Shown piece by piece: positions 1 through 9,282 of a stretch of 64,000 nucleotides of DNA. Under the pieces are notes generated by a model. The model saw nothing but the letters and a program-made list of their open reading frames with translations, was not told the DNA's origin and did not search any database. The position numbers and the translations under genes are program-made. Positions within the stretch are counted from its first letter, which is position 1, and every line of letters begins with the position of its first letter. The stretch comes from Rikenella microfusus DSM 15922 (GTDB lineage: Bacteria; Bacteroidota; Bacteroidia; Bacteroidales; Rikenellaceae). Location: positions 806,001-870,000 of the forward strand of contig NZ_KE386488.1 in NCBI RefSeq assembly GCF_000427365.1, read 5' to 3'.

Positions 1-236
1 GCTTCCGGAGCCATTTCGAGCCGTTCCTTGTTCTCCTCGTTTTCGATGGAGATCCGCATGGCGGCCATGGCCAGGTATTCGGTCAGCGATGCGTCGTAAT
101 TGCGTTTCAAGGCGTCTATCTCCTCCTTGATGTGCTTCGCGGCGCGTCTCACTTTCTCTTCTTCGTCGGCAGGTATGGTCAGTCGGTACGGCTTTTCGGC
201 GATCTCTACCCTTATCTTCATCATCTTCCGTTCCAT
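1..236 (-). CDS. zapA: Cell division protein ZapA, 3' end cut by window edge
   Basis: The product is the small FtsZ-ring-associated protein that bundles FtsZ protofilaments at mid-cell. The visible 78 residues begin MERKMMKIRVEIAEKPYRLT and continue through a helical stretch (EEEKVRRAAKHIKEEIDAL) into a charged segment ending at the window edge; this matches the ZapA N-terminal strand plus the start of its coiled coil. The ATG at 236 is preferred because translation continues directly into the family's opening beta strand. It lies 122 nt downstream of a short coiled-coil gene on the same strand and probably shares its promoter at 680-711. The C-terminus lies outside the window. Confidence 0.85.
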   Translation of the reverse strand, partial: MERKMMKIRVEIAEKPYRLTIPADEEEKVRRAAKHIKEEIDALKRNYDASLTEYLAMAAMRISIENEENKERLEMAPE

Positions 237-358
237 ACCTCGTGTACATGATCTGCTGCAAGATCCGTGCCGTCCTGAGTGCCCGCGCGGCGATCGTTCT
301 CCCTCTTTGCCAAACGGAGAAGACCGGCCGGATCAGGGGCGGCGTTCCGGTTCCGCAT
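237..358. other. Intergenic gap between coiled-coil gene and zapA
   Basis: This 122-bp gap has no convincing reading frame. On the minus strand it contains a weak TTCTCC/GGAGAA inverted repeat. It is too short for a full 6S RNA and I see no terminator, so it is probably an mRNA spacer. Confidence 0.4.
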
Positions 359-655
359 TTACTTATTCATCAGTGCGATGCAACGATCCACGTCTTTCAG
401 CAACCGGTTTATGCGCACCTTGGCCGCCCGGACGCCGCCCGCCACTTCCGTGACGGATTTTCGCAGCAGGAGCCGGTCCAATTGCGTGCGGAGCGATTCG
501 ATCTCCGAAGCTTGAGCCGCCGTCACCGCTTCGAGCCTCGCGTTTTCAGCGGCGAGTCCCGCATTCGCTTCGCGCAGTTCCGCGTTCTGCGCCAGGACGC
601 GCTCTATGTTGCGTTCCACGCGTTCGACGAGGTTCAGCTCCGAGATTTCAGTCAT
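359..655 (-). CDS. Small coiled-coil protein upstream of zapA
   Basis: This is a 98-residue, almost wholly helical protein with long heptad runs (for example ERVLAQNAELREANAGLAAENARLEAV), no signal peptide and no membrane segment. Short coiled-coil proteins next to zapA suggest a ZapB-like divisome role, but that is inference from size and context. The ATG at 655 is chosen over the in-frame GTG at 667 because a consensus promoter at 680-711 would start transcription near 673, leaving almost no leader for the GTG; a GGTGG stretch lies upstream of the ATG. It is probably co-transcribed with zapA. Confidence 0.75.
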   Translation of the reverse strand: MTEISELNLVERVERNIERVLAQNAELREANAGLAAENARLEAVTAAQASEIESLRTQLDRLLLRKSVTEVAGGVRAAKVRINRLLKDVDRCIALMNK

Positions 656-679
656 GGCATCGTCCACCTATCTGTACCA

Positions 680-711
680 CAAAGCTAACGGTTTCCTGCG
701 GGATTTGCAAA
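680..711 (-). promoter_or_regulatory. Bacteroidota-type promoter for coiled-coil gene and zapA
   Basis: Read on the minus strand, TTTG (711-708) is followed after 20 nt by TAGCTTTG (687-680), a full match to the Bacteroidota TTTG-N19-21-TAnnTTTG consensus. It sits in the 78-bp gap after rimO and gives the downstream pair its own transcript. Confidence 0.7.
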
Positions 712-733
712 TTTTGCTCGATTTCCCGTCCGC

Positions 734-2029
734 TCAGACGGGTTCGCCCCGCAGGTCGTAATCGTCGGCCGAGACGATGCGCACGGTGAGAAATGTCCCG
801 GCACGCAGGGCTGTCCCGGCGGGAACCAGTACCTCCTGATCGACTTCGGGCGAATCGTACTGGGTACGTCCCACCCAGAAATCCCCTTCGCGCCGGTCGA
901 CGATAATTTTCTGAACAGTGCCTACCAGCCGCTCGTTGGCAGTCCGGGCGATGTCGCGCTGGAGTTCCATAACGGCTTCCGCCCGTTCTTCCTTGACCTG
1001 CGGCGGCACATCGTCCGTGAGTTCCGAGGCAGAGTAGGTACCCTCCTCTTCGGAATAAGGGAATACGCCGAGGCGGTCGAACCGGGCTTCCGTCACGAAG
1101 TCGAGCAGCTCGCGGAAATCCTGCTCCGTTTCGCCCGGATAGCCGACTAGAAGGGTCGTCCGCAGGGCGATATCGGGGATCTGGCGACGCAACTCCTCCA
1201 CCAGCCGTACGGTTTCGGCTTTGCCGAGGCCGCGGCGCATGGAGCGCAGCATCCGGTCGCTGATGTGCTGGAGCGGGATGTCGAGGTATTTGCAGATTTT
1301 CGGTTCGTCGCGCATCGCTTCGATCACGTCCAGCGGGAAGTGGGCCGGATAGGCGTAGTGGAGCCGCACCCACTCGATGCCGTCGATTCGGCACAGCGCC
1401 CTCAGCAGTTCTCCCAACCGGCGTTTACCGTACAGGTCGAGGCCGTAATAGGTGGTGTCCTGCGCGATGACGATCAGCTCCCTGACCCCTTTGGCGGCCA
1501 GGGCCTCGGCTTCCGCGAGCAGCTCCTCGAACGGTACCGAGACATGCCGGCCGCGGATCAGCGGGATGGCGCAGTAGCCGCATCCCCAGTTGCATCCTTC
1601 GGATATTTTCAGGTAAGCGTAGTGTTTCGGCGTGGTGAGCCTGCGTTCGCCCCTGAGTTCGTCGCGGTAACGTTCGCCGACGGTACGGAGAATGTCTTTC
1701 AGGTTGTTTACGCCGAAAAATTCGTCCACTTCGGGAATCTCTTCGCGCAGTTCGTCGCGGTAGCGTTCGCTGAGACAGCCCATCACGAACAGGTGGTCGA
1801 TGTCGCCGGCTTCGCGGGCGGCGGCGAAACGCAGGATGGTGTCGATGGATTCCTGCTTGGCGTCTCCGATAAAACCGCAGGTATTGACGACCACGATTTT
1901 GGCGTCGGTCGAGTCGTTGTCGTACTCCACTTCCCAGTTCGGGCCGAGCTGCCCGGCGAGGTGTTCGGAATCGACGATGTTTTTGGCGCACCCGAGGGTG
2001 ACGATATTGATCCGTCTTTTTCGCGTCAT
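734..2029 (-). CDS. rimO: Ribosomal protein S12 methylthiotransferase RimO
   Basis: This radical-SAM enzyme adds a methylthio group to the conserved aspartate of ribosomal protein S12. The 431-residue protein has the MTTase N-terminal domain with three cluster cysteines (C14 in TLGCAKN, C51 in NTCGF, C85 in MGCLSE), then the radical-SAM motif C146-x3-C150-x2-C153 (GCNWGCGYCAIP), and a C-terminal TRAM-like domain after about residue 360. The early TLGCAKN motif favours RimO over MiaB. The ATG at 2029 lies one base after the upstream stop; an in-frame ATG at 2077 would overlap the upstream gene by 47 nt. It is the second gene of a two-gene minus-strand unit. Confidence 0.95.
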   Translation of the reverse strand: MTRKRRINIVTLGCAKNIVDSEHLAGQLGPNWEVEYDNDSTDAKIVVVNTCGFIGDAKQESIDTILRFAAAREAGDIDHLFVMGCLSERYRDELREEIPEVDEFFGVNNLKDILRTVGERYRDELRGERRLTTPKHYAYLKISEGCNWGCGYCAIPLIRGRHVSVPFEELLAEAEALAAKGVRELIVIAQDTTYYGLDLYGKRRLGELLRALCRIDGIEWVRLHYAYPAHFPLDVIEAMRDEPKICKYLDIPLQHISDRMLRSMRRGLGKAETVRLVEELRRQIPDIALRTTLLVGYPGETEQDFRELLDFVTEARFDRLGVFPYSEEEGTYSASELTDDVPPQVKEERAEAVMELQRDIARTANERLVGTVQKIIVDRREGDFWVGRTQYDSPEVDQEVLVPAGTALRAGTFLTVRIVSADDYDLRGEPV

Positions 2030-2030
2030 G

Positions 2031-3029
2031 TTATTTGTCTCTTTTGCGGGAACGTTTTTCCGACCGATCGCTGGCATACTCCGGTTCGCTCAGCGTAACG
2101 GCGCCTTCGGGGGTGACGGCTTCCAGGCGGTCGAAAACCAGCGTGCGGGCGTTGATCGGCGAGAGGGAGTAGGCGGAACGGGTCTCCAGCCAGCTTCCGC
2201 GATCGTCGGGATAGACCGTGCGGGTCTCGATCCGCCGGATGCGTTTGTCGTCGATACCGACCCACACGATAAACTGCACGGCGTAACGACCCGTCTGTGT
2301 CCGGATTTCCGGATAACTGATCCGGAAAATCCGGCAGTCGTCCCGTTTGCCGAGGTATCCGTATCGGATCCCCGGGACATAACGGCTGCCGCGCTCCACG
2401 ATGCCGAGGGCCAGGGCGGGAGTATGGAATCCCATATGCAGCCAGTCGTGGAGACGGACGGAAGGGATGGACGCCGTGTCCGAGAAGGGATGGATTTTCA
2501 GAGGCATGTGGTACCAGTATATGCCGCGGTCCAGGTAGGTCGTTTCCGAAGAGTCGCCGGGCAGGTGAGTGGCTGTCGCCCGGCCTTCGGCCGATTTGCC
2601 GTCGTATTTCACGGCGAACCGGGCCGTCACGGTGTGGGGGGAATGGAGCAGCCGGAATTTTCGGATGCTTTGGCGGAACAGTTGTTCGATGTCGGCCCGG
2701 ACGGTAATCTCGTCGGCGGTCAGGGTACGGTATTTCTCGGTCAGGCATACTTTCCAGACGCCCTTTCGCCTCATGGCTTCGTTATAAACGGCCCGCTGCG
2801 GTTCGGCGCCGACATAGGTGACGGCGAGGGTGTCTCCGATGGCGAGCCGTGCCGCCGGGATCGTTCCCGTACCGAGCGAGTCGGTAACGGCGACCGCTTT
2901 GCCATTGACATAGAGACAGGCATAGGAAAGCGCTTCGTCCGCGTCGTTGCGGACGGATATTTCGACCCCTTGCGCCCGGGCTGCGCAGATCAGAAACAGG
3001 CCGCATACGGACAAGAGAAATTTTCGCAT
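2031..3029 (-). CDS. Secreted protein of unknown function
   Basis: This 332-residue protein has a clear signal peptide (MRKFLLSVCGLFLICAARAQ, predicted cleavage after ARA) and no further membrane segment, so it should be periplasmic or surface associated. Residues 20-110 resemble the carboxypeptidase-regulatory-like beta-sandwich often found at the start of Bacteroidota surface proteins (GVEISVRNDADEALSYACLYVNGK). The remainder is rich in aromatic beta strands and I recognise no catalytic motif. It directly precedes rimO (one base between stop and start). A TACCTTTG -7 element lies on the minus strand at 3049-3056. Function unknown. Confidence 0.75.
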   Translation of the reverse strand: MRKFLLSVCGLFLICAARAQGVEISVRNDADEALSYACLYVNGKAVAVTDSLGTGTIPAARLAIGDTLAVTYVGAEPQRAVYNEAMRRKGVWKVCLTEKYRTLTADEITVRADIEQLFRQSIRKFRLLHSPHTVTARFAVKYDGKSAEGRATATHLPGDSSETTYLDRGIYWYHMPLKIHPFSDTASIPSVRLHDWLHMGFHTPALALGIVERGSRYVPGIRYGYLGKRDDCRIFRISYPEIRTQTGRYAVQFIVWVGIDDKRIRRIETRTVYPDDRGSWLETRSAYSLSPINARTLVFDRLEAVTPEGAVTLSEPEYASDRSEKRSRKRDK

Positions 3030-3263
3030 GGCAGTTCCGGTTTTGCGCCAAAGGTAGTGAAAATACGGGGCCGGACATACGGACCGATCCGGTATCTTTC
3101 GGCATATGTGTCCGTGCGGTATATGTTCGGCATGGGGGCGCTGCCGGCGGAGGCTGCGGAACCGGTATCGGTTTGCCGGCGTTCGGGTATCCGTCGGAAC
3201 CGGCTGTAATTCCGGACATATCGCCGGAGTGGCGACTCTCCGCTGGCTGCGACTTCAGAAAAA

Positions 3264-3680
3264 ACGTAGGGTTAATTTATATGTTGTCGCCCGGAGCCAG
3301 CGAGGGCCAAACGAGTTTTGCGAGTTGCAGCCGTTAACTTCGCTTCGCTCGTTTCCCTCCTTGTGCCTCGGCCATTCGTGCGAGCCCGATGGCTCTCGGC
3401 TACTACGTCGGTTCGCCGGGGGTGGTTCCGGCTTGACCGCTGCGCGGACAATTAACCGTACGGCTATTCTTCATTCGGGTCGGACGCCGGGAGCGGTCGC
3501 AACTTTCGGCGCGTAAAGCGACGAATTGCGGGCCTCCCGGGCGTCCGACCGTAGAAATAACCGTACTTTTTAATTTGCAAGTTCAAGGCCGGAGCCAGCG
3601 TGGACTGCTTGCAGGCCTACGCCGGGGGTGGCTCCGGCCTGACTAAGGGAGAACATTGCAATAAACCCTACGATAAGTAC
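3264..3680. repeat. Intergenic repeat cluster: modules M1, M2, M3
   Basis: This 817-bp divergent gap (3030-3846) has no gene. It holds M1 (3281-3452; CCGGAGCCAGC ... GGTGGTTCCGG), M2 (about 3470-3550; CGGGTCGGACGCC ... GCGGGCCTCCCGG) and M3 (about 3572-3658; GGCCGGAGCCAGCG ... GGTGGCTCCGGCC), separated by linkers such as CGTAGGGTTA (3265) and TAACCGTACGG (3453). M1 carries an internal insertion at about 3333-3413 with the GCCTCGGCCATTCGTG and GATGGCTCTCGGCT blocks found in other clusters. Related copies lie near 9, 21, 41, 48, 51, 56 and 63 kb. Confidence 0.85.
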
Positions 3681-3812
3681 GTATGGCTCCGGCCGTAATA
3701 TGGACCATACGTTTTATTCTCGTCAGTCCGGTACCGTTCCCGGTGAAAGGCCGCGTCATCCGGCGAAAGCGAGCGTATTCAGAGAGAGCGTACGGATTGT
3801 CGTAGTAAAGAT

Positions 3813-3820
3813 TAATTTTG
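3813..3820 (+). promoter_or_regulatory. -7 promoter element before acyltransferase
   Basis: TAATTTTG matches the TAnnTTTG element. A start about 7 nt downstream gives a 20-nt leader to the ATG at 3847; no TTTG is visible at the expected -33 spacing. Confidence 0.45.
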
Positions 3821-3846
3821 CAGGGGCACATTTTCGGAAACGGCTT

Positions 3847-4884
3847 ATGCGCAATCCCTATGTCAGTTTTCTTCAGGCGTTCGGCATTCTGTTGGTAGCC
3901 GCCGGGCACGCCTTTCCCACCGACGGTCACGACGGTCTCCTGTACCGGTGGATATACAGTTTCCACATGCCGCTCTGGGTCTTTCTTTCCGGTTATCTGC
4001 TGCGTTATACCGCCCCGGCCGCTGCGCCCGGAACCTGTCCGCTGGCCGGAATCCGGTTCGGCGGCCGCGGAGGATTCCTCGATAAGAAAGTCCGGCGGCT
4101 GCTGGTGCCTTATTTCGTCATAAGCACGTTGGTATTCCTGCCCAAAGTGTGGCTCAGCCGGTGGGCCGTGAAACCCGTCGAGCTGTCGTGGGAAGCCTAT
4201 GCCGAGATGTTGCTCGTACCCTCGAAAAACGTCATCGTCTATTACTGGTTCCTGCCGACGATTTTTATTCTGCTGACCGGCACGGTGTTGTTCGCCAAGC
4301 TGTTGGGGAGATTTCGGTTCGGCGGCCGCGTGCCGCTTTGGGTATGGCTCCTCGTCGCGCTGGCGGCAGCAGTCTTCAACCCGCTGGCGGGCGTGACGTG
4401 GCTGAATCTGGGCGGCGTGGTCAAATTCGCATTCTTTTTCGTTCTCGGTATCGTCTATTGCACCCGGCAGGGCGACATCGACCGGAATTTGCAGTTAGGC
4501 GCCCCGTGGCCGACGATCGGTTGGGGTGCGACGTCGGTTTTCCTGACCGTGACGGGTTACGGGCACCTGAATCCGCTGTTCGCGTCCCTGACGGCGGTAT
4601 GCGGCATCCTGTTCGCCCTGTCGCTGGGACATGCCTGTCTGCGGGCCGGGTTCCGCTTTTTCGCCCCGTTGGACGGCGCGACCTACGCGATTTTCCTGTT
4701 CTCCTGGTTCCCTCAGTCGGCCCTGCGGGTGTTGCTTTACGATTACGGGCATTTCAGCCCGTGGATCGGCATTCCGCTGAGCACTTTGGCAGGAATGGTT
4801 CTGCCCTGGCTGGTCTGGAAAGGGCTGCAATACGGCAAACGCTGGCCGGCGGGACGGGCGGCGGCCGGCTTGCTCGGACAGTAA
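3847..4884 (+). CDS. Membrane acyltransferase, acyltransferase-3 family
   Basis: This 345-residue integral membrane protein has about ten hydrophobic segments and begins MRNPYVSFLQAFGILLVAAGHAF. The family transfers acyl groups (often acetyl) to sugars of cell-surface polysaccharides; the membrane-embedded His in the first helix (AAGHAF) is the typical conserved residue. Further markers are FHMPLWVFLSGYLLRY (about residues 38-53) and LLVPYFVISTL. The ATG at 3847 is chosen because upstream in-frame codons give no sensible protein and a -7 element lies just before. A sialate O-acetylesterase follows 51 nt later, so the pair may concern O-acetylated glycans, but the substrate is unknown. Confidence 0.85.
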   Translation: MRNPYVSFLQAFGILLVAAGHAFPTDGHDGLLYRWIYSFHMPLWVFLSGYLLRYTAPAAAPGTCPLAGIRFGGRGGFLDKKVRRLLVPYFVISTLVFLPKVWLSRWAVKPVELSWEAYAEMLLVPSKNVIVYYWFLPTIFILLTGTVLFAKLLGRFRFGGRVPLWVWLLVALAAAVFNPLAGVTWLNLGGVVKFAFFFVLGIVYCTRQGDIDRNLQLGAPWPTIGWGATSVFLTVTGYGHLNPLFASLTAVCGILFALSLGHACLRAGFRFFAPLDGATYAIFLFSWFPQSALRVLLYDYGHFSPWIGIPLSTLAGMVLPWLVWKGLQYGKRWPAGRAAAGLLGQ

Positions 4885-4935
4885 CACGGCGAGCGGAGAT
4901 TTCATTATCTTTAGGGCGATCAAATCGGACATTCG

Positions 4936-7161
4936 ATGAAAAAACTCCTTTTTCTGCTCTGCGCGGCGATCGCGATGCCCGCCGCATGGAGCGCCCGCGA
5001 ACCGGAGACGAAACCGACCCCGGTGCGGGTGGCCTGCGTGGGTAACAGCATCACCTACGGCCTGCTGGTCGAGGACCGTGAGAAAAATTGCTATCCGGCC
5101 GTGCTGGGGCGCCTGCTCGGCGACGGATACGACGTGCGCAACTTCGGTCACAGCGGTGCCACGCTGTTGAACAAGGGGCACAATCCGTATACGAAGACGA
5201 AAGAGTACGCCGAGGCAGTCGCTTTCCGGCCCGACATCGCGGTGATCCACCTGGGCATCAACGATACCGACCCGCGCAACTGGCCGAACTACCGGGACGA
5301 GTTCATTCCGGATTATGCGGCGCTGATCGAGAGTTTCCGCCGGGCCAACCCCTCGGTGGAAATCTATGTCTGCCGCATGACCCCGATCGCGCACCGCCAC
5401 CGGCGGTTCAAGGCCGGCACGCGCGACTGGCACCACCAGATACAGGACGCTATCGAACGGGTGGCGCAGTCGCAGCGCACAGGACTGATCGACCTCGAAT
5501 CGGTACTCAAAGACCGGCCGGAGTTGCTGCCGGATGCCGTGCACCCCAATGCCGAAGGGGCGCGGCTGCTCGCCGAGCGTATTTACAGCGCTATCACGGG
5601 GGATTATGGCAAATTGCGGATGTCGCCGGTCTATACCGACAATATGGTCTTGCAACGCGGGCACATGACCCGGATAGGGGGAGTTGCGAATGCGGGACGA
5701 ACCGTTAGGGTGACGCTCTCCAACGGAGCGGCTAAAGTGTTGAAATCGCGGCGAATGAAGACGGGGACGATCTATGCTCAGGACACGGCGACAGCGGGGG
5801 CGGACGGTCGGTGGGAGGTGCATCTGCCGCTCGAACAGGCGCTGCTTTCGGCGGTGCTGACCGTTTCGACCCAGGATACCATCGCCACTTATCGGAACGT
5901 GGCCGTGGGCGAAGTGTGGATGGCCAGCGGACAGTCGAACATGTCGTGGCCGGTGGTCAGTTCGGCGGAGCGGCGTGAAGCGAAGCCGAATGCCAATATC
6001 CGCCTGTTCCGGGCGAATCCGACTTTCGCCGACGAACGCGGAAAACTGGACAGTACGGAGCTGGCGCGGCTGAACCGGCTGGATTATATACGCAACCCGC
6101 AGGGCTGGGTGCCGGGCAGCGATACGGCGGCGATGGAAAGTTTCTCGGCGGTGGCCTGGTTTTTCGGGCAGATGCTGGCCGATTCGCTGGGGCCAGAGGT
6201 GCCGGTCGGACTGATCGAGACCTCTTTGGGAGGCGCTCCGGCAGAGGCTTTCGTCGCACGGCGCGTATTGGAGGACGATCCGGTACTGGTGGATGTGTTG
6301 TACGACTGGCGGAACAACGAAATGGCGCAGGATTGGGTGCGGAGCGTGATAAACGGCAATCTGGACGGGGTGCGTAATCCGTTGCAGCGCCACTTTTTCG
6401 AGCCGGCTTATCTGTATGAAAGCCGCATCGCGCCGCTGGCGGCAGGCTACGATATTGAAGGAGTGATCTGGTACCAGGGCGAGAGCAACGCGCATAATGC
6501 GGAGCTGCACGAGCGAATTTTCCCGGCTGTAGTGCGGAGTTTCCGCGAGGCGTTCGATCGGAATTTTCCGGGTCTGAAATTACCGTTTTATTTCGTACAG
6601 TTATCCTCTCTGAACCGGCCGAGTTGGCCCTGCTTCCGCGACAGCCAGCGGCGGTTGGAGAGAAAACTCTACGGGTGGGATAACGTCGGGATGGTCGTAA
6701 GCTCCGATTGGGGCGATTCGACCGATGTGCATCCCCGGCACAAGAAACCGGTCGGCGAACGGCTGGCGTTGCAGGCATTGAACAAAGAGTACAGCTACGA
6801 ATACAAGTTTAAAATCCCGGATGCTAAAAGCCCACGGGTTGTCGAAGGCAGCGGGACACAATATCGCGATACGGTCACGCTCGATTTCGATCAGCCGCTG
6901 GCCACTTCGGACGGCAAAGCGGTACGGGGGTTCGAAATCGAGGGCAGGGATGGACTTTTCCATCCGGCAACGGCTGTGATCAAGGGTACGCAGGTGATTA
7001 TCACTGCGTCGGATACGCTTCGGCAGGGGGTGGATGAACAACCGCCTCGTATCCGTTATGGCTGGCAGCCTTTCATGCGGGCCAACCTGTGCGGCGCGGG
7101 GCCGCACAAACTGCCGGTATCGACTTTCGAGGACAGAGTAGGAGGCCTGCGGTTGCAGTAA
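4936..7161 (+). CDS. Two-domain SGNH esterase / sialate O-acetylesterase
   Basis: This 741-residue secreted protein (signal peptide about residues 1-20) carries two esterase modules. The N-terminal GDSL/SGNH domain has GNSITYG with nucleophile S38, HLGIND near residue 108 and DAVHPN near residue 197. The C-terminal sialate O-acetylesterase domain begins near residue 230 (SPVYTDNMVLQRG) and has GQSNMSW with Ser near 334, EGVIWYQGESN near 510 and a likely catalytic DVHP near 597. Such enzymes remove 9-O-acetyl groups from sialic acids so sialidases can act on mucin glycans. It follows a membrane acyltransferase; no sialidase or nan gene is nearby, so the exact substrate is inferred. Confidence 0.9.
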   Translation: MKKLLFLLCAAIAMPAAWSAREPETKPTPVRVACVGNSITYGLLVEDREKNCYPAVLGRLLGDGYDVRNFGHSGATLLNKGHNPYTKTKEYAEAVAFRPDIAVIHLGINDTDPRNWPNYRDEFIPDYAALIESFRRANPSVEIYVCRMTPIAHRHRRFKAGTRDWHHQIQDAIERVAQSQRTGLIDLESVLKDRPELLPDAVHPNAEGARLLAERIYSAITGDYGKLRMSPVYTDNMVLQRGHMTRIGGVANAGRTVRVTLSNGAAKVLKSRRMKTGTIYAQDTATAGADGRWEVHLPLEQALLSAVLTVSTQDTIATYRNVAVGEVWMASGQSNMSWPVVSSAERREAKPNANIRLFRANPTFADERGKLDSTELARLNRLDYIRNPQGWVPGSDTAAMESFSAVAWFFGQMLADSLGPEVPVGLIETSLGGAPAEAFVARRVLEDDPVLVDVLYDWRNNEMAQDWVRSVINGNLDGVRNPLQRHFFEPAYLYESRIAPLAAGYDIEGVIWYQGESNAHNAELHERIFPAVVRSFREAFDRNFPGLKLPFYFVQLSSLNRPSWPCFRDSQRRLERKLYGWDNVGMVVSSDWGDSTDVHPRHKKPVGERLALQALNKEYSYEYKFKIPDAKSPRVVEGSGTQYRDTVTLDFDQPLATSDGKAVRGFEIEGRDGLFHPATAVIKGTQVIITASDTLRQGVDEQPPRIRYGWQPFMRANLCGAGPHKLPVSTFEDRVGGLRLQ

Positions 7162-7270
7162 GGGGGATGCCCGCTCCTGTACGAGTACCGTCTCCGGCTA
7201 TGTCCGACCCGGCATGCATACAGGTAAACCGAATAAATTTCGTATCTTGCCGGTTCCTATTCGTCGCTTC

Positions 7271-8647
7271 ATGAAAGTTCGCATCCTTTCCGCTTGTTTC
7301 ATCCTGTTGTCGTCCGCCGCCTGCCGCACGGCCGGAGGGGGCGAAGTCTGGGATATCGAGCGCTGCATCCGCCATGCCGTGGAACATAACCTGCAAGTCC
7401 GGCAGGGACTCAATACGGTCGAAACGGCCCGCGTTGAGAACGCTCAGAGCAAACTCGACTACCTGCCCGATCTGAATGCCGGACTGGGTTACAACGTCTC
7501 TTTCGGCCGGTCGCTCGACCCCACCACATACAATTACGTGTCGGGGCAGACCGTACAGAATGCCAGCGGCAGCCTGTCGCTGAGTACTACCGTATTCGCC
7601 GGTATGCAGAAACTGCACAACCTGCGCCGCGCGGAATTCAGCCTGATGGCTTCGGTGCAGGACGTGGAGCGGATCAAGGACGAAATCGCGGTGTCGGTAG
7701 CCGGAGCCTATTTGCAGGTGCTCTATAACAAAGAACAGGTGGCCGTGTCGAAGGTGCAGATCGAAACCCTCGAAAGCCAGATCGAGCGTACCTCCCGACT
7801 GGTCGAGGCCGGGTCGCTGCCGATCGGCGACCGGTTGGAACTGGAGGCGCAGCTCGCTTCGGAACGGTATAATCTGGTCAATTACGAAAACCAGCGGGTC
7901 AATGCGCTGCTTACGCTGACCCAGCTGCTGGAATTGCGCGATGTTCCCGGTTTCGACGTGGAGGTGCCGGACAGCGCTGCGCTGGCTGCGGCCATGGACG
8001 GCCACGATCTGCGCAGCGTGGGGGAAATTTACGGCGTGGCTCTGGAGATGCCCCGGATCGAGGTGACCAAATGGCAGCGCAGGATGGCCGAACAGGATGT
8101 TTCGTTGGCCCGGGCACGGTATTACCCTTCGCTGAGCTTCGGCGCGAGCTACGGCAGCAGCTGGTCGGACGCCCGCCAGCGGCCGCAGTTGGGACCGGAC
8201 GGTAAACCGTACTATACGAATTACCCGTTTTTCGACCAGTTGGGCGACAATGCTTCGTCGGCGTTGCAGTTCAGCATGTCGGTTCCGATTTTCGGGGGGC
8301 TGACCGCACGGAACAGTGTCCGTAAAACCAAAATCGCGCTGCGCAATGCCGATTTGGCGGTAAAGTTGGCGGAAGATCAGCTGTATAAGGAGATACAACA
8401 GGCCTGGACGGACGCTTCGGGCGCCCTGGAACGTTACCGTTCGGCGCGGAGCAGCGTGGTGTCCAATGCGGAATCGTTCCGCAATACGGAACAAAAGTTC
8501 AACGCGGGGGCGGCCACGGCGGTGGATTACAATGTGGCGAAGAATAACCTGTTGGCGGCGCAGTCGCTGATGTTGCAGGCGAGGTACGAGTATATCTTCA
8601 AGATGAAGATTCTGGATTTCTACCGCGGGGTGGAAATTACGTTGTAA
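7271..8647 (+). CDS. TolC-family outer membrane efflux protein
   Basis: This 458-residue protein belongs to the outer-membrane factor family, whose trimers form the outer-membrane channel and periplasmic tunnel of tripartite efflux pumps. It has a signal sequence (MKVRILSACFILLSSAAC; Cys could be acylated, but the lipobox is weak), then the expected helical repeats: IERCIRHAVEHNLQVRQG near residue 33 and the second half starting near 250 (VTKWQRRMAEQDVSLARARYYPSL). The ATG at 7271 is chosen over the upstream in-frame ATG at 7214 because it starts the signal peptide. No membrane-fusion or inner-membrane pump gene is adjacent; trpS follows after a repeat cluster. Confidence 0.9.
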   Translation: MKVRILSACFILLSSAACRTAGGGEVWDIERCIRHAVEHNLQVRQGLNTVETARVENAQSKLDYLPDLNAGLGYNVSFGRSLDPTTYNYVSGQTVQNASGSLSLSTTVFAGMQKLHNLRRAEFSLMASVQDVERIKDEIAVSVAGAYLQVLYNKEQVAVSKVQIETLESQIERTSRLVEAGSLPIGDRLELEAQLASERYNLVNYENQRVNALLTLTQLLELRDVPGFDVEVPDSAALAAAMDGHDLRSVGEIYGVALEMPRIEVTKWQRRMAEQDVSLARARYYPSLSFGASYGSSWSDARQRPQLGPDGKPYYTNYPFFDQLGDNASSALQFSMSVPIFGGLTARNSVRKTKIALRNADLAVKLAEDQLYKEIQQAWTDASGALERYRSARSSVVSNAESFRNTEQKFNAGAATAVDYNVAKNNLLAAQSLMLQARYEYIFKMKILDFYRGVEITL

Positions 8648-8719
8648 TGCGACGGTATGTTCCGGGGCGGGCCGGTGCCGGTTCTGAGAACCGCATAGGG
8701 GCAGTCCGGAAACCCCGTA

Positions 8720-9125
8720 TAGTTAAATGGGGGGGGACATTGCTTTGCGGCTTCCGGTCTTTGCGGGCCGCAGCCTCGCCCCGCGGAGGCCCGGTGCCGA
8801 TCGGCACTCGAACAGCACTGTAATTATCTCGTTCTCCGCAGGCTACGACCCTGGGTAAATAACCGTAGGGTTATTTTTCATTCGGGCCGGGTGCTTGGGA
8901 GGCCCGGGTAGTTACAGCCCGGCTGGAGTGCCCAGCGGCACCGGGCCTCCCGTGGGGAGGCGTCCGGCCCGCGCGACCTAAAGGTCGCAAAACATGCCCC
9001 GGCTATTTAACCGTACGGTTTATTACAATGTTCTCCCTTAGTCAGGCCGGAGCCACCCCCCGGCGTAGGCCTGCAAGCAGTCCACGCTGGCTCCGGCCTT
9101 GAATTTGCAAATTAAAAGTACAATT
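8720..9125. repeat. Intergenic repeat cluster: M6-like, M2, inverted M3
   Basis: The 635-bp gap between the TolC-like gene and trpS contains no gene. From left to right it has an M6-like segment (about 8770-8805), linker AACCGTAGGGTT (8861), M2 (8875-9008, ending in CTAAAGGTCGCAAAACATGC), linker TTAACCGTACGG (9007-9018) and M3 in inverted orientation (about 9020-9115). The M3 copy closely matches the one at 3572-3658 in reverse complement, including GACTGCTTGCAGGCCTACG. trpS begins 158 bp after the cluster. Confidence 0.85.
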
Positions 9126-9282
9126 AAATAGTAAGGCCGCAGCCTCCGCAGGGGGACAGCTCCGCGACCGCTGGGGCGGAGACTTTCTGACCGTGCGGTG
9201 GCCGGGAGACATTCTCCCGACCAAATCCGGCACGGACAACAACGACAGCAGCAACAAAAATCCAATCAATACGAATACATAT

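Noticed and set aside
237-358. A 6S RNA between the coiled-coil gene and zapA
   Set aside because: The zapA-ssrS neighbourhood is a proteobacterial pattern. This gap is only 122 nt and shows no long closing stem or bubble.
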